Below, piece after piece: positions 16,291-25,285 of a stretch of DNA of 64,000 nucleotides; the first letter of the stretch is position 1, and the number at the start of each line of letters is the position of its first letter. The notes under the pieces are model-generated. The model did no database searches. It saw only the letters and a list, made by a program, of their open reading frames with translations, and was not told where the DNA came from. Location of the stretch: NCBI GenBank assembly GCA_964484135.1, contig CAZAEL010000005.1, positions 15,295 to 79,294 of the forward strand. Reading direction: 5' to 3'. Both the position numbers and the translations under genes were made by a program. This DNA comes from CAZAEL01 sp964484135. Its GTDB lineage: Bacteria > Elusimicrobiota > Elusimicrobia > FEN-1173.

Positions 16291-17777
16291 GCGGGACCGG
16301 CGGGGCGGGGAGCGGCTTGGGCGGCTTCCTCAAAAATTCGACGGTGTACGCCTTCGGCAACGTGCTGAACCGGGCGGGCGCGTTCCTTCTCCTGCCGCTG
16401 TACACGCGCCTGCTGACGGTGGAGCAGTACGGGGCCCTGGAACTCTTCTACGTCACGGCCAGCGTCATTTCGTCCGTGCTGTCGGTCGGCTTGGCGCACG
16501 CCACCCTGCGTTTCTATTTCGAGTACAAGGAGACGTCGGAACGCAACAAGGTGGTGACCAGCTGTCTCCTCAGCACCGTTCTGTACGCGGTGCCGTTCGT
16601 GCTGGTCCTTTCCCGCTGGAACGGACGCCTGGCGGGCCTGGTGTTCGGCGATCCGTCGTACGCGCCGACGTTGAACGTGCTCTACGCCACCCTCATCCTG
16701 GAACTCCTGCGCCAGATCGGCCTGGCCTATTTCCGCGCCCGGGAGTATGCCAGGATGTACGTGGCGGTCTGCTTCCTGCAGCTGGTGTGCCAGGTGGCCT
16801 GCAACGTGTACACCGTCGGTTTTCAACGATGGGGCGTGCCGGGCGTCCTGTGGGGGAATTTGGCCAGCGTGGCCGCCGGCTGCGGCTTCATCCTGTTCAT
16901 CGTGATCCGCGAGTGCGGGGCCTCCTACGACGTCGGCAAGATGAAGGCCATTTTCCGGTACAGTTATCCTTTCCTCTTCACCGCCATCCTGGGGGTGATC
17001 CTCCAGAACCTGGACCGGATGATCCTGCGGGCGTTTTTTTCGCTGGAGGCGGTGGGGCTCTATGCCCTGGCCTACAAGTTCGGCATCCTGGTTCAGGAGC
17101 TGCTCCTGGAGCCGTACAACCGGAGCTTCGGCGCCTATCGCTTCAAGATCATGAACGACCCCGATTCCCGGCGGATCCTTTCCCGGCTGTACGTGTACCT
17201 CGTCGCCGCCGCCGCTTTCATGGGGCTGGGAATATCGTTGTTCTCCCACGACGTGCTGCGGATCATGACCGGACCCGCTTACTGGGAGGCCCATCGGTTC
17301 ATCCCCATGATCGCCCTGGCGTTCGTGATTTCCGGCGCCTCCTACACTTTTCAGACGGGTCTGCTCTACAGCAAGCAGACGCGGTATATGATCCTCATCA
17401 CGGCGACGTCCGGGGCGGTCAACGTCTTCCTTTATCTTTTCCTGATCCCCCGGTTCGGCCCCATGGGGGCGGCCTGGGCCGTGGTCGGAAAGTTTCTGCT
17501 GGAGGCTTCCATGACCTACGCGATCTCCCAGAGGCTTCACCCCGTGCCCTATGACAACGGCAAGGCGGTCAAGATCCTGGCCTCGGCCGCCGCGGTGGCG
17601 GCGGCGGCGCGGTTGTTGCCGGCGCTGCCCTTGCCGGTTTCCGTCCCGACGCACGCCGCCCTCGCCGCTTTGTTCCCCGTCCTGCTGGTGGCCGCGGGCT
17701 GCCTGCGCCGGGAAGAGTTGGCGCGCGCGTGGCGCGCCGCCGGAAGCCGGCTCCGCCCGCGCTCCGCGGAGGCCTGA
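16287..17777 (+). CDS. Wzx-type polysaccharide flippase (MATE/MVF superfamily)
   Basis: 496 aa from GTG 16287, overlapping the previous stop. It starts FLKNSTVYAFGNVLNRAGAF, the typical beginning of lipopolysaccharide/EPS flippases, and has about 12-14 hydrophobic segments through to residue 480. The motif YLTRLL-like YTRLLTVEQYGALEL follows the first helix. It moves undecaprenyl-diphosphate-linked repeat units across the inner membrane. The neighbouring polymerase/ligase candidate and glycosyltransferases support this role. Confidence 0.9.
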   Translation: MSGTGGAGSGLGGFLKNSTVYAFGNVLNRAGAFLLLPLYTRLLTVEQYGALELFYVTASVISSVLSVGLAHATLRFYFEYKETSERNKVVTSCLLSTVLYAVPFVLVLSRWNGRLAGLVFGDPSYAPTLNVLYATLILELLRQIGLAYFRAREYARMYVAVCFLQLVCQVACNVYTVGFQRWGVPGVLWGNLASVAAGCGFILFIVIRECGASYDVGKMKAIFRYSYPFLFTAILGVILQNLDRMILRAFFSLEAVGLYALAYKFGILVQELLLEPYNRSFGAYRFKIMNDPDSRRILSRLYVYLVAAAAFMGLGISLFSHDVLRIMTGPAYWEAHRFIPMIALAFVISGASYTFQTGLLYSKQTRYMILITATSGAVNVFLYLFLIPRFGPMGAAWAVVGKFLLEASMTYAISQRLHPVPYDNGKAVKILASAAAVAAAARLLPALPLPVSVPTHAALAALFPVLLVAAGCLRREELARAWRAAGSRLRPRSAEA

Positions 17778-17779
17778 TC

Positions 17780-19015
17780 GTGGCGTTCCTGGGCCTTTTG
17801 ACCTATGTGTTCTGCCTGTACATCCGGCCGCAGGACTGGGTCCCCGCGGTGCTCAACAAGCCCGTGGACTACATCGTGTTCGCTTTCGTGCTTTTCTTCG
17901 GCCTGCTGTCGAAGGGCAAGGACGTGGGCAAGGTGATCCGCATGCCCCATTTCAAGCTCATGCTCCTGTGGATGCTGGCCATCGCCCTGTCCAACGCCAC
18001 CAACGGACGGTTCCAGGAGGCTTGGGATTTCTTCTTCAAGTATTTCAAATTCTTCGTGATCTTTTTCTGTTTCGCCCTCTTGGTGGACGATTTCTCCAAG
18101 CTGAGGAAGCTGTTCCTCTTCATGGTCCTGCTGACGGCCGCTTTGGCCGTGCAGGGGATGTACCAGAAAGAGCACGGGGTCGGGTGGGCGGGACAACCCC
18201 TGGGTTGGCTGGGCCGGATCGTGTGGGTCGGCCTCTGGGACGGCATGAACGTTTTGTGCCTCCTGTTCGTGGTGTCCATTCCCTTCGTGCTCCAGTTCCT
18301 GCTGGGGCCTTGGCCGTTCTTTCACCGGATCTACGCCCTCGCGGCGCTTCCCGTCATCCTGTACGGGATCTACCTGACGAACTCCCGCGGGGGGTTCCTG
18401 TCCCTCATGGCCGTGGTGTTCCTGCACTTCAAGGCGCGCCTGAAGAGCGTGTGGGGGGTCCTGATCGGCGTGGTCCTGGCCGGGGCCCTCGTGACCCTGG
18501 CCCCTTCGCGTTTCGGCGATTTCAACGACGACGACAACTCCGCCGCGGGGCGGATCGAGATGTGGATGGAAGCCTTTGAGATGGTGACCTACAACCCGGT
18601 CTTCGGGATCGGCAAGGGACGGTTCGTCCAGTACACCTCCGAGCTCATCGCGCACAACTCCTTCCTGGAGGTCATGGGGGAAACGGGCATGGTCGGCCTG
18701 TTCTTCTGGCTGTCGCTCCTTTATGTCTCCATCAAGAGCCTCCTCGCGGCGCGGGCGCGGACCCAGGCCCCGCGCGACCGGTCCCTGGTGGAGGGGCTGT
18801 GGATCTGCATCCTGGGATACCTCTTCACCTCGCTTTTCATCACCACGGAGTTCGAGCTCCTGTACGTGTTGCTGGCGTTGTCCATATCCGTGGTGCGCAT
18901 CACGGAAACGCCCATCGAGTTCCGTTTCGCGGACATGCGGCGGGTGGCGGGGCTCCAGGCGGCGGGGATGCTGGGGTTCTTCGCGATCACGCGGCTCTAC
19001 TACAAGGTCTTCTAG
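17780..19015 (+). CDS. O-antigen polymerase/ligase family membrane protein
   Basis: 411 aa from GTG 17780, chosen because GGAGG lies 7 bases upstream; an in-frame GTG at 17729 would overlap the flippase. About 10-11 transmembrane segments. The N-terminus LTYVFCLYIRPQDWVPAL-like (IRPQDWVPAVLN) and the central Wzy_C region (YLTNSRGGFLS, AAGRIEMWMEAF, NPVFGIGKGRF, AHNSFLEVMGETG) are hallmarks of the O-antigen ligase/Wzy superfamily, including O-glycosylation ligases seen in exosortase loci. It joins or polymerises EPS units in the periplasm. Whether it polymerises or ligates is unresolved. Confidence 0.87.
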   Translation: MAFLGLLTYVFCLYIRPQDWVPAVLNKPVDYIVFAFVLFFGLLSKGKDVGKVIRMPHFKLMLLWMLAIALSNATNGRFQEAWDFFFKYFKFFVIFFCFALLVDDFSKLRKLFLFMVLLTAALAVQGMYQKEHGVGWAGQPLGWLGRIVWVGLWDGMNVLCLLFVVSIPFVLQFLLGPWPFFHRIYALAALPVILYGIYLTNSRGGFLSLMAVVFLHFKARLKSVWGVLIGVVLAGALVTLAPSRFGDFNDDDNSAAGRIEMWMEAFEMVTYNPVFGIGKGRFVQYTSELIAHNSFLEVMGETGMVGLFFWLSLLYVSIKSLLAARARTQAPRDRSLVEGLWICILGYLFTSLFITTEFELLYVLLALSISVVRITETPIEFRFADMRRVAGLQAAGMLGFFAITRLYYKVF

Positions 19016-19032
19016 GCGGGAGGCGGGCGGAC

Positions 19033-20235
19033 ATGAACATTCTCTATCACCACAGGACCCAGGGCCACGGGGCCGAAGGCGTCCACATCACCGGCATCGT
19101 GCGCGGTTTCGAGGCGCGCGGCCACCGGGTGGCCCTCCTGTCCCCGCCGGGCGTGGACCCCTTGAAGACCGCGGGCGCCTATTTGTACGGCCGGAAGGCC
19201 TCTCCCCTGGGCCGCCTCTGGAAATCCGTCAGCCGTCACAGCCCGCAGATCTTCTTCGAGCTGTTGGAACTGGGATACAACCTTTTTCACGGACGCCGCC
19301 TGGCCCGCCTCCTGGCCGCGGAGAAAGTGGATTTCATCTATGAACGTTATGCGTTCTTCCTCTGGGCCACCGCCGCCCTGGCTCGCCGGCGCGGCATCCC
19401 CCTCATCCTGGAGGTCAACGAGATTTCGGGGCTCAAGCGGGCCCGGCCTCTGGCCCTGGCGTCCCTGGCGCGTTCCATTGAGAGGCGCGTGTTCTCCGTC
19501 GCGGCCCGGGTCGTGACCGTTTCCAGCTTCCTCAAGGAGCGGATCGTGGAGCTGGGCATCCCCGCGGAGAAGGTGGTGGTCATGCCCAACGGCGTGGACC
19601 CGGACCTGTTCCGGCCCCGGGACGGGGCCCCGGTCCGGAAACGCCTGGGTTTGGACGGATGCACCGTGGCGGGGTTCGTGGGGTGGATAGATCCTTGGGA
19701 CAACCTGCCCGGCTTGCTGGAGGTTTTTCGTGAATTGGCCGGGGGACGGCCGGACCTGCGCCTTCTCCTCGTCGGGGACGTGGCGGGGAAGGGCGTGGAC
19801 CCGGACCTCGTCGCCAAAATGGTGGAACGGAACGGGCTCACCGGCCGCGTGACCCACCTGCGCCGCGTGCCGCGGCAGGAGATGCCGGACCACATGGCGG
19901 CCATGGACCTCTGCGTCATCCCCGACTCCAACGTTTTCGGCTCGCCCGTGGTGCTCTTCGAGTTCATGGGCATGGGAAAGCCCGTGGCCGCGCCCTCAGT
20001 GCCGCCCGTGCTGGACGTGCTGCGGGACGGCGAGAACGGCCTGGTGTTCGAGGCGCACAACGGCGCGTCCCTCGGGGCCGCCCTCCGGCGCCTCATCGAA
20101 GACGAGGGGCTGCGCCGCCGGCTGGGGGCCGCGGCCCGGGCGGAGGTGGAGAACCGGCGCAGCTGGGCCAAGAACGCGGAGGCGGTGCTGGACCTGCACG
20201 AGGCCGTCCGGCGGAACGGAGGCGGCCGGCCGTGA
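19033..20235 (+). CDS. Family 4 glycosyltransferase
   Basis: 400 aa, ATG 19033 preceded by GGGAGGCGGG. GT-B fold: N-terminal MNILYHHRTQGHGAEGVHI, a linker VVVMPNGVDPDLFRP, and a C-terminal donor domain with LLLVGDV and an EX7E-like region (DSNVFGSPVVLFEFMGMGKPV). It uses a nucleotide sugar to extend the lipid-linked unit. The substrate is not predictable. Confidence 0.87.
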   Translation: MNILYHHRTQGHGAEGVHITGIVRGFEARGHRVALLSPPGVDPLKTAGAYLYGRKASPLGRLWKSVSRHSPQIFFELLELGYNLFHGRRLARLLAAEKVDFIYERYAFFLWATAALARRRGIPLILEVNEISGLKRARPLALASLARSIERRVFSVAARVVTVSSFLKERIVELGIPAEKVVVMPNGVDPDLFRPRDGAPVRKRLGLDGCTVAGFVGWIDPWDNLPGLLEVFRELAGGRPDLRLLLVGDVAGKGVDPDLVAKMVERNGLTGRVTHLRRVPRQEMPDHMAAMDLCVIPDSNVFGSPVVLFEFMGMGKPVAAPSVPPVLDVLRDGENGLVFEAHNGASLGAALRRLIEDEGLRRRLGAAARAEVENRRSWAKNAEAVLDLHEAVRRNGGGRP

Positions 20236-21365
20236 ACACGCTCTTCTGGCTTTGCCTGGCCGCGGTCCTGTACACCTATCTGGGGCCTTTTGCGCTTGCG
20301 TTGGCGGGAAGCCTGCTCCGACGGCGGTCCGTCAGACGGGCGGATATCGAACCCACGGTCTCTCTCGTCATCGCGGCGTACAACGAGGAGCGGGTGATCC
20401 GGGAGAAGATCGAGAACAGCCTGCGTCTCGATTATCCCAGGGACAAACTGGAGATCGTGGTCGTGGCGGACGGCTCCTCGGACGGCACGGTGGCCGCGGC
20501 CCGGGAATACGCGGACCGGGGCGTCAAGGTCCTGCACGAGCCGGAACGCCGCGGAAAGACCATGGCCTTGAACCGCGCCGCGCCCCTCACGCGGGGGGAG
20601 ATCCTTTTTTTCTCCGACGCCAACACCCATTACGGCCCCGAGACCGTGCGAAAGATGGTCCGCAACTTCCACGACGACACCGTGGGCGGCGTGTCCGGAC
20701 GCAAGATCATCCGCCCGGAGCGCGGCCGCGTGGCCACGCGGGGGGAAAAGGGCTTCTGGAGCTACGAGACCGCGCTCAAGACGCTGCAGACGCGGAGCGG
20801 CTCCATATCCACGGCGGACGGGGAGATTTTCTGCCTGCGCCGGTCCCTTTTCGAGGACATTCCGCGGGAGGTGGTCCACGACGACATGTACCTGACGCTC
20901 CTCATCGTGCGGAAAGGATACCGGGTGGTGTACGAGCCCGAGGCGACCTCCGAGGAGGCCGCCTCCAAGTCCCTGGTGGACGAGTTCTTCCTCAAGACGC
21001 GGTACGCCTCCGCCGGTTACCCCCTCGTGGCGGCCTTCCGGAAGATGCTCCTGCCGCCGCGGTCCTATTTCGCCTGGCAGTTCCTGACGCACAAGCTGTT
21101 GCGGTGGCTGGCGCCCGTCTTTCTCATCCCTCTGTACCTGGCCAGCGCGGGCCGCGGCACACCGGTCGTCTCGTTTTTCTTCTACGCCCAGACCGCGTTC
21201 TATGCCGCGGCCGCGGCCGGCATCGTCCTGCTGCTGCGCGGTTGGCCCGCCGGGCCGCTCTACTTTCCGGCCTATTTCTGTTTCGGGAACGGCGCCGCCG
21301 TGTATGGGCTCTGGAAGTACCTGGGCCGGGGACAGAGCACCCTCTGGCGAAAGGCCGAGCGGTGA
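20232..21365 (+). CDS. Membrane-anchored family 2 glycosyltransferase
   Basis: 377 aa from GTG 20232 (4-base overlap). One N-terminal transmembrane helix (LFWLCLAAVLYTYLGPFALA), then a GT-A domain with VSLVIAAYNEERVI, VVADGSSDGT, FSDANTHYG and VHDDMYLTLL, and several C-terminal transmembrane helices (about 285-360). This layout matches processive or lipid-acting GT2 enzymes of the cellulose-synthase/IcaA-like type, but a QxxRW motif is not evident (KTRYA stands in that place). It overlaps the next gene by 4 bases. Confidence 0.85.
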   Translation: MNTLFWLCLAAVLYTYLGPFALALAGSLLRRRSVRRADIEPTVSLVIAAYNEERVIREKIENSLRLDYPRDKLEIVVVADGSSDGTVAAAREYADRGVKVLHEPERRGKTMALNRAAPLTRGEILFFSDANTHYGPETVRKMVRNFHDDTVGGVSGRKIIRPERGRVATRGEKGFWSYETALKTLQTRSGSISTADGEIFCLRRSLFEDIPREVVHDDMYLTLLIVRKGYRVVYEPEATSEEAASKSLVDEFFLKTRYASAGYPLVAAFRKMLLPPRSYFAWQFLTHKLLRWLAPVFLIPLYLASAGRGTPVVSFFFYAQTAFYAAAAAGIVLLLRGWPAGPLYFPAYFCFGNGAAVYGLWKYLGRGQSTLWRKAER

Positions 21366-22498
21366 GCGTCTTCGGCGCCCTGATCGTTTTGGCCGCGGGC
21401 GGGGCCCTGGCCCTGTGGGCCCTCCTGCGGATGCGGCGCATGGACCTGTGGATCGGCGGGTACGTCCGCCGGCGCCTCCGCCGGCCCCGGCGGGAACCGC
21501 GCGACGTGTATTTCTGCTTCGCCGACCACTATGAGCCCTACTGGAACGGGGCGGACAAGGCGGAGGCCCTCCGCCGCGTGCGGGAATGGTGCGCCCGCTA
21601 TCCGGCCATGGCGGACCGGCACCGCGACGCGCGGGGCCGCGTCCCCCAGCACACCTATTTTTACCCGGAGGAGGAATACGACCCCGACGCCCTGGACCTG
21701 CTGGCCGGCCTGTGCCGGCGCGGGTACGGCGACGTGGAGGTCCACCTGCACCACGACAACGACACCTCCGCGGGCGTGCGGGCCAAGCTGGCGGGCTTCG
21801 CGCGCACGCTGCACGAGCGCCACGGTTTCCTGAGGAAGAACCCGGCCACGGGGCTGATCGAGTACGGCTTCATCCACGGCAACTGGGCTTTGGACAACTC
21901 CCGCCCCGACGGCCGCTGGTGCGGGGTGAACGACGAGCTGGCCGCGCTCAAGGAGACCGGATGCTACGCGGATTTCACCATGCCGTCCGCGCCCAGCGAC
22001 ACCCAGACGCGGAAGGTCAACAGCCTCTATTTCGCGGCGGACGACCCCGCGCGGCCCAAGTCCCACGACACGGGGCGGGACGTGCGCTTCGGCGAATGGG
22101 ACGATTCCGCCCTGCTCATGGTGCAGGGCCCCCTGGAGCTGAACTGGAGGAGCCGGAAATGGGGCGTCCTTCCGCGCATCGAGAACGGCGAAATCTCCCA
22201 CGACAACCCGCCCACGGCCCACCGGACGGAGCTCTGGGGGCGGCCGGGGATCGGCGTGGCCGGGCGTCCGGAGGCCGTTTTCATCAAGGTCCACAGCCAC
22301 GGGCTGCAGGACCGGAATCTGAAGGCTTTTTTCGACGGAGGATATCTGGACCGATTGTATTCCTTCCTGACGGAACGCTATTCCGAGCGGAACGGCCACA
22401 GGCTGTTCTTCGTCACCGCCCGCGAGATGTACGAGGCCGTCCGTTCCCTGGCGTCCGGACGCCCGGAAGCCGTCGCGGCGGCGGAGGCGCGTTCGTGA
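21362..22498 (+). CDS. Membrane-anchored protein of unknown function, deacetylase-like
   Basis: 378 aa from GTG 21362. One N-terminal transmembrane helix (FGALIVLAAGGALALWALL), then a soluble domain with many conserved-looking acidic and histidine residues: CFADHYEPYW, HTYFYPEEEYD, VEVHLHHDNDTS, FIHGNWALDN and FIKVHSHGLQD. The pattern (a TIM-like succession with Asp/His clusters at strand ends) recalls NodB-type polysaccharide deacetylases, but the canonical TFDDG motif is absent. I do not recognise a characterised family. It sits between a GT2 and a GNAT gene with 4-base overlaps on both sides, so it belongs to the EPS pathway. Confidence 0.6.
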   Translation: MSVFGALIVLAAGGALALWALLRMRRMDLWIGGYVRRRLRRPRREPRDVYFCFADHYEPYWNGADKAEALRRVREWCARYPAMADRHRDARGRVPQHTYFYPEEEYDPDALDLLAGLCRRGYGDVEVHLHHDNDTSAGVRAKLAGFARTLHERHGFLRKNPATGLIEYGFIHGNWALDNSRPDGRWCGVNDELAALKETGCYADFTMPSAPSDTQTRKVNSLYFAADDPARPKSHDTGRDVRFGEWDDSALLMVQGPLELNWRSRKWGVLPRIENGEISHDNPPTAHRTELWGRPGIGVAGRPEAVFIKVHSHGLQDRNLKAFFDGGYLDRLYSFLTERYSERNGHRLFFVTAREMYEAVRSLASGRPEAVAAAEARS

Positions 22499-23586
22499 GC
22501 GGGCCCGTGGGCTCCCTGGGAGGGTTCCGCCCCGTGACGCTGGACGGCGTCACTTGGCGGACGGCCGTCCCGGACGACGCCGACGCCATCGTCGGGCTTC
22601 TCTCGGACGGCGACGACACGGTCTTCAGGAACAAGAAGCGGCTCTTCGACTGGCAATTTTTTCGGAACCCGTCGCGCGAGGGCGAGCCCTGTTTCCTGGT
22701 GGGCGAGGCGGAGGGGCGGGTCGTGGCGGTCAACGGCATGATGCCGGCCAGGGTCCTCCTGCGGGGGCGCAGGACCAAGGCCATTTTCAGCTGCGACAGC
22801 TTCGTGGAGCGGCGGTTCCGCCGGCGCGGCCTGGGCGGCCGGATGAAGGAAATCCTGGAGGCGCATCTGCCGTTGATCCTGTCCTACGGCATCGGCGAGG
22901 CCCAGATGCGGATCTACCGCCGGCGCGGCTGGCCCGTGGGCGTCGAGCCGCGCAAGTATTACCTGAACCTGAGGGAGCCCGGCCTGAAGGGCCGGATCAA
23001 GAACGGCGTCAGCCGGCTGTTGCGGCTGTGGGGCGCGGGACGGCGGCTGGCCTGGGGCCGGGCGCTGGTCCTGTCCCTCGGCGTCTCGGTGGAACTCCCC
23101 GCGGCCGAGGTGGACGCGTTGTGGGGCCGCTGCGCCAAGGGCTATGTGTCCGTGGTGGAGCGGACGGCGGCCCACCTGCGGTGGAAATACCAGGACCATC
23201 CCTGGCTCCCCTACCGGTTCGTCGCCGCCCGTTCGGACCGCGGACTGGAGGGCCTGCTGGTGATCCGGCACGACGCCCGGGAATCGGCCATCGTGGACTA
23301 CTGCGGCCCCGCCCGGGGGATCGAGGTCAAAGCCGCCCTCGTGGGGGCGGCCCTGCGGCACCTGCTGGAGCGCGGCTGCGAGAGAGTGGTTTCCGAGACC
23401 ACGGACCCGGAGTTCAAGTCGGTCTTTTGGGCCCAGGGGTTCTACCGCTATCGGGGGCGGCCGACGTTCTGCGTCCACGACAAGGAGGCGGCGCCGGGAG
23501 AGGCCGCGCGCCACTGGTTCCTCATGATGGGCGCGTCGGACACGGACCTGTTGACCGGCATCGGGGAGGAACATGGGGCTTCTTAA
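22495..23586 (+). CDS. GNAT-family acetyltransferase
   Basis: 363 aa from GTG 22495 (4-base overlap). The N-terminal GNAT domain shows WRTAVPDDADAIVGLL, a strand AVNGMMPARVLLRG and the acetyl-CoA loop ERRFRRRGLGGRMKEIL. A second half (VERTAAHLRWKYQDHP, LVIRHDARESAIVDY) suggests a tandem GNAT fold, as in several EPS-cluster proteins. Probably N- or O-acetylates a sugar. It overlaps the following deacetylase gene by 14 bases. Confidence 0.75.
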   Translation: MSGPVGSLGGFRPVTLDGVTWRTAVPDDADAIVGLLSDGDDTVFRNKKRLFDWQFFRNPSREGEPCFLVGEAEGRVVAVNGMMPARVLLRGRRTKAIFSCDSFVERRFRRRGLGGRMKEILEAHLPLILSYGIGEAQMRIYRRRGWPVGVEPRKYYLNLREPGLKGRIKNGVSRLLRLWGAGRRLAWGRALVLSLGVSVELPAAEVDALWGRCAKGYVSVVERTAAHLRWKYQDHPWLPYRFVAARSDRGLEGLLVIRHDARESAIVDYCGPARGIEVKAALVGAALRHLLERGCERVVSETTDPEFKSVFWAQGFYRYRGRPTFCVHDKEAAPGEAARHWFLMMGASDTDLLTGIGEEHGAS

Positions 23587-25285
23587 GGCCGTCAAACAGG
23601 CGTTGTACGCGCTGATCTTTTACTCGGGCGCGTACCGCCCCCTCACCTGGATCCACCGCCGGTTCTTCGGCGCGCGGGTGCGCATCCTGTACGGACACGG
23701 CGTGGTCAGGCGGGGGCATCCCGCGGGGGATTTCCTGCGGTTTCTGGAGTTCATGGGCCAGGACGAGTTCGAGAGGGACCTGCGGTTCCTTCGGAAAAGG
23801 TGCGTGGTCCTGTCCCTGGACGAGGCCCTGGAGTCCCTGCGGAAGGGCCGGGTGCCGGACAACGCCGTGGTTCTGACCTTCGACGACGGGTACAAGGACA
23901 ACCACGACGTCATTTTGCCGCTCCTGGAGGAACACCGTTTGCCGGCCGCGATTTTTCTGTCCGCGGGGCTCCTGGACGGCGCCGGGGAGTTCTGGTTCAA
24001 CCGGCTGATCGAGTGCGTGTACCACACGGACCGGCCGGAGTGGAAAGAGGGGGTCCCGGGAGAGGGATTCCCTCTCCGGACCGACCGGGAGAAAGCGTCC
24101 GCGATCCAGGCCCTGGCCGTGCGCCTGAAGGACATGCCGGAGCCGGAGAAACAGGCGGCCCTGGACCGCCTGGAGGCGGCCCTGTGCCCGCAACGGGACA
24201 AGAGCCGGCCCCTCCTCCCCATGTTGTCCTGGGAAGGGGCCCGGCGGTTGGCGGCCAGCCCCTGGGTCACGGTGGGGGCCCATTCCCTGACCCACCCCAT
24301 CCTGACGCGTATTCCGCCGGAGGAGGCCGAACGGGAGATCCTGGGTTCCCTGGCCTTGATCCGGGAAAAGACGGGGACGGAGCCCCGGCATTTCGCGTAT
24401 CCCAACGGACGGCGGGTGGATTACAACGACCGGATCCGGAACATCGTCTCCGGCGCGGGATTCCTCTCCAGCTGCAGCACCGAGCCCGGCGGCAACGCGC
24501 CGGACGGCGACCCCTTCGCCCTGCGCCGGGAGGGATTCGACCCGGAGCCTTTACACATGTTCGGGCTCAAGGTGACGGGGTTTTTCGATCTGACGGCGGA
24601 CCTGAAAGAGCTGGCGCGAGGCCGGTTCCTGACGGAGGAGAGCCGTCGCGCCCTGAGGGACCGGGTGGAGCGTTTCCTTCCCGCGGGGCTTTTCCTGCGG
24701 CGGGGTCCGGCGGACGGCCGTTCCGTGTACCTGACTTTCGACGATGGGCCCCACCCGGACCACACGCCCCGCCTGCTGGACGTCCTGAAAAAGGAGGGCG
24801 CGCGGGCGACTTTTTTCATTTCGGGCCCCAACGCGGATGCGCGGCCCGACATCGTGCGGCGAATCGCGTCCGAGGGGCACGTCGTGGCCAGCCACAGCTG
24901 GTTCCACCGGCGGAGGTCCCATCTGGATTTCACCGGGGTGTACGGGGACATCCGGCGCATGGAAAAGCTCCTGGAGCGGACGTGCGGACCGGGGCCCCGG
25001 CTGTACCGCCCCCCTTACGGCCGGGTGACGCTCCCGCTGGTGTTTTGGGCCGCGGTCCGGGGCATGACCATCGCCCTCTGGTCCCTGGACACGGACGACG
25101 ATCGGAGCCGTTCCGTGGACGCGGTCCTGGCCAACGCGCGCCGCGCCCGGCCGGGCGACGTCCTGCTCCTCCACGACGACAGCCCCGCGGCGGTGGAGGC
25201 CCTGCCGGCCCTGATCCGGGACGCGCGGGCGCGCGGGTTCGGTTTCGGCGTTCTGGAGAACGGAAAGGGACATGGCAACGGCTGA
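23573..25285 (+). CDS. Tandem (double) polysaccharide deacetylase
   Basis: 570 aa carrying two NodB-type domains. Domain 1 (about 30-300): LTFDDGYKDN (Asp104-Asp105) and VGAHSLTHPIL supply the metal ligands. Domain 2 (about 375-560): YLTFDDGPHPDHT (Asp390-Asp391), ASHSWFH and YRPPYGR supply the second set. No clear signal peptide is seen, only an amphipathic N-terminus (ALYALIFYSGAYRP). These enzymes remove N-acetyl groups from sugars. A fusion of two apparently intact domains is unusual; they may act on two positions or with different specificity (inference). Confidence 0.85.
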   Translation: MGLLKAVKQALYALIFYSGAYRPLTWIHRRFFGARVRILYGHGVVRRGHPAGDFLRFLEFMGQDEFERDLRFLRKRCVVLSLDEALESLRKGRVPDNAVVLTFDDGYKDNHDVILPLLEEHRLPAAIFLSAGLLDGAGEFWFNRLIECVYHTDRPEWKEGVPGEGFPLRTDREKASAIQALAVRLKDMPEPEKQAALDRLEAALCPQRDKSRPLLPMLSWEGARRLAASPWVTVGAHSLTHPILTRIPPEEAEREILGSLALIREKTGTEPRHFAYPNGRRVDYNDRIRNIVSGAGFLSSCSTEPGGNAPDGDPFALRREGFDPEPLHMFGLKVTGFFDLTADLKELARGRFLTEESRRALRDRVERFLPAGLFLRRGPADGRSVYLTFDDGPHPDHTPRLLDVLKKEGARATFFISGPNADARPDIVRRIASEGHVVASHSWFHRRRSHLDFTGVYGDIRRMEKLLERTCGPGPRLYRPPYGRVTLPLVFWAAVRGMTIALWSLDTDDDRSRSVDAVLANARRARPGDVLLLHDDSPAAVEALPALIRDARARGFGFGVLENGKGHGNG

